From Ianthella basta (taxonomy: Eukaryota; Porifera; Demospongiae; Verongiida; Ianthellidae): a DNA stretch of 64,000 nucleotides. Position numbers and translations under genes: made by a program. The stretch spans positions 4,931,121 through 4,995,120 of the forward strand of contig OZ025881.1 of NCBI GenBank assembly GCA_964019415.1, in the 5' to 3' direction. Under the pieces are notes generated by a model. It was given only the letters and a program-made list of their open reading frames with translations, had not been told where the DNA came from and did not search any database. Numbering within the stretch: position 1 is the first letter of the stretch; every line of letters begins with the position of its first letter. Positions 52,201 to 55,200 of this stretch are shown piece after piece.

Positions 52201-55200
52201 AGAAGAGGTACTGAACTTTGTAGAGGTGACTCCTGAACATCCTTTTGAGTTTGCTGCTCCTGACTTTGGTGTTCGAGTGGAAGACCCTCCTGCAGAGTTG
52301 CAAGAAGTGGAATTCTTCACTCCCAACATAACAGACCTGTTTAGCCAAATAAGGAACAGCACTACAGCAAGCATACAAACAGAGGAGATTCCAGAACTGC
52401 CATCAGCCATGGTATCTCTTGCCTCATCTGTATTGCATACAAATGACAGTGAAAGTAGGCCACAAATAGTTGTATCAATCTACGGACGTGATGCCTTGTT
52501 TCAGCAAAGACAAAACTTCACTAGAAGGATCAACCGTGAGAGTGAGAGAGTTGGAAGCATTGTTTGTGAGATATCTCTGAGGCAGAATGGCAAAGTGAAG
52601 ACTGTTTCTAGTTCTCCAAACAGCAATGTGGTACGGCCAAGTTTTATGAAATCAAGGGTAAGCATGACGGTGTATGGTGTGAAGAGGATGCTTGCAGTGT
52701 TGGTGTAGTGATTGTGTTCTACTATCATGCATGATGTTTGCATCCTCTGCTCACATGCAGCTTGCTAGAAATCGTGGAAGCAACACAACCTGTCGTTTTT
52801 GGAACTTCACTGCTGATGGTGAATAATGCTCCTGGTATTGCATTACTTTGTGCATGTGTGTAGCTTAGTTTGAATGGGTGTTGTACTGTATGTTATAACT
52901 GCTGGATTAGCTTGACTATACTGTAATATACAGTCTGCCATAATGCCCATCTGATCAGCAGTATTGGAACTACTCTCATGCACTTCTCTGTGTACTATTT
53001 AGCTGAGGTCCAGCTAGCATTGAGTTTTACTGTACTTACAGTGATGTCCACTGACTTGTTCATGATGATATCTACCTAAACTCCACCCAAACCTACTGGC
53101 ATGGGTTATAGTACAGGGGATGCCTACTATAGCTCTAACATACAGAGTGTCATGTGTCTCTGTTGTCCACGCGCTTTCATCCAATCATTTGAGATCTATA
53201 ACACTTAAATGGTGACCAATCGGTGTTTCTGTAATAGTTAAATGCTGACCAAGAGGTGTCTCTGAGATTTAGAGCACAAGGCATGACAGTGTGAAGTGCC
53301 CGAGTACCAAGTGCTCTAAATCTTCAGAGACACCAATTGGTCGGCATTTAAGTGATATAGATCCCAAATGATTGGGTGAGGAGCCAGCAGGCAATCAGTT
53401 TATGTACTCGTCCCTGTGTCATCACGCGTCGGAAGTAGTTAGCTACTACTGACAGTGGCAGAGAAAACATCGTGTGATAATGGTCTCAAGTTGTGTTGTT
53501 CATCTCGCAGCGGACGCTTCCTACTGGTCGGCAGTGGATGCGGTGCATCAGCTAAGCATGAGTCACTGTCACGTCAGCCACAGTGTTCCCCAGAGCAGTG
53601 CCTTTAACCAAAGCCTGTTCCCAGCTTGTAGCTATCCAGTTCCTTTCTTGGCTCTGGTTCGTAGCTGGATTGTGGCTTTTTCCTGTTTCTCGTTGAAACA
53701 AGTGAGCCAGGCAACCTGTGCATCGTATGTTGTGGCGTTAGCTACTGCGAAGCCTGTTCCCCATGTAGCTTGTAACCAGCTGCAGTTCTAATTTCTTGGC
53801 ACTGGTTTGTAGCTGGCTTGTTGGTGTACCCTGTTTATCAATGGAACAAGTAAGCTGGGCAACCTGAGCACTGTATTGTATGTTATGGCACTACAATTGT
53901 TATCACAGCTGCAGTTCTGTCCAACTGGAGGGATCTATGGGATTTAGACACCCGGTATCTAAATGATTTAGATCTCGTGCGAAATACAAAAGAAGTCTAC
54001 AAGTTTTAGAAACGTTGCTTAAAACAACCGTTACCATGGTAATGGGATCTATGAAGATTTAGAGCACGAGGCACGAGGGCGCGTAGCGCCCAAGTACCGA
54101 GTGTTTTAAATCTCAGAGACACCTCTTGGTCAGCATTTAACTATTGCACAGTATTTCTATATTGTATCACTTCACATACAATGTAGTCAATAGAATTAAT
54201 AGGACTCACTGCACCCTTTGCTCGTGTAAACTCTCAGCTATTCCTACAATGCAGATGGATTTGGTGCTTGGGACGGCCTCAACTGCAGAGTACTTCGTGA
54301 AACTGCAGAGGAAGTAGATTGTGGTTGTGATCATCTCACTCATTTTGCCATTCTACTGGTTAGTGACAGTTTGCAAGAAGTACTTGAACAGGCTATGATT
54401 GTACGTACGTATGAATATTCTAGCCATTAGCTACAACCTTCAGCTATAATACAGATAATATATAATATATCCTGTGTTCACTCTCTCAATGCTAAATCTC
54501 AAGCAAACATTCAGCACTGTCTCTCTCCACTATTCACTACAGGACATCAACCCCAATCCCCCCACCCCTGGTCCAACTGATGCTGCTCTCACTGGTGTGT
54601 CGTACATTGGTACTTTACTCTCCATTGTTTGCCTCACCATCACCATCATCACCTATCTTGCACAGCAGTGAGTATCAATTTGCTATAGATACACAAGAAC
54701 CTTGTGGCATATAGAGGCTAGTCTGCATGGAATAATGTATAAGGGGGTAGGGAGTAGGCACAAAGCATTCACCACACATGCAGGCATATTCCATGACAAT
54801 GTTATGATGTGCTTCACAAGGCACATCAGCAGACTGCAAGATGTAGGAATTGGTGAACATTGTTACGTAATTCTATAAATACAGTGCAATTAACAATATT
54901 ATGAATCAATGTACTGTGGTGTAATACTGGGGATTTGATATATGTACCAGGTAGAGACATGTACCATGTTACTATCTCAAATGGCTTGTTTGCATGTCCT
55001 GTTCAGGAACCTGAGACAGACTGTCCATGCAAAGCTGCTAGTCAACCTCTGCTTTGCTCTGGTGGGTCTGTACAGTACCTTCATCATCAGCACGTTCTCA
55101 ACTGGCGTTCCTGTGCTCTGTGGGATGTCCTCTGCACTCATGCACTACTTCTTTCTGGCTGTGTTCTTCTGGATGGCAGCAGACGCTATCCAGCTGCACA

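Larger units (their letters stand above)
52819..54254 (+). other. Intron splitting the GPS
   Basis: 1.4 kb, holding two foldback units and a two-copy tandem repeat (listed separately). No coding domain; an open frame at 53474-53791 lies inside the tandem repeat. Confidence 0.55.

Noticed and set aside
53474-53791. Plus-strand 105-residue frame in the GPS intron
   Set aside because: It lies in a two-copy tandem repeat, lacks domains and would break the GPS if included.
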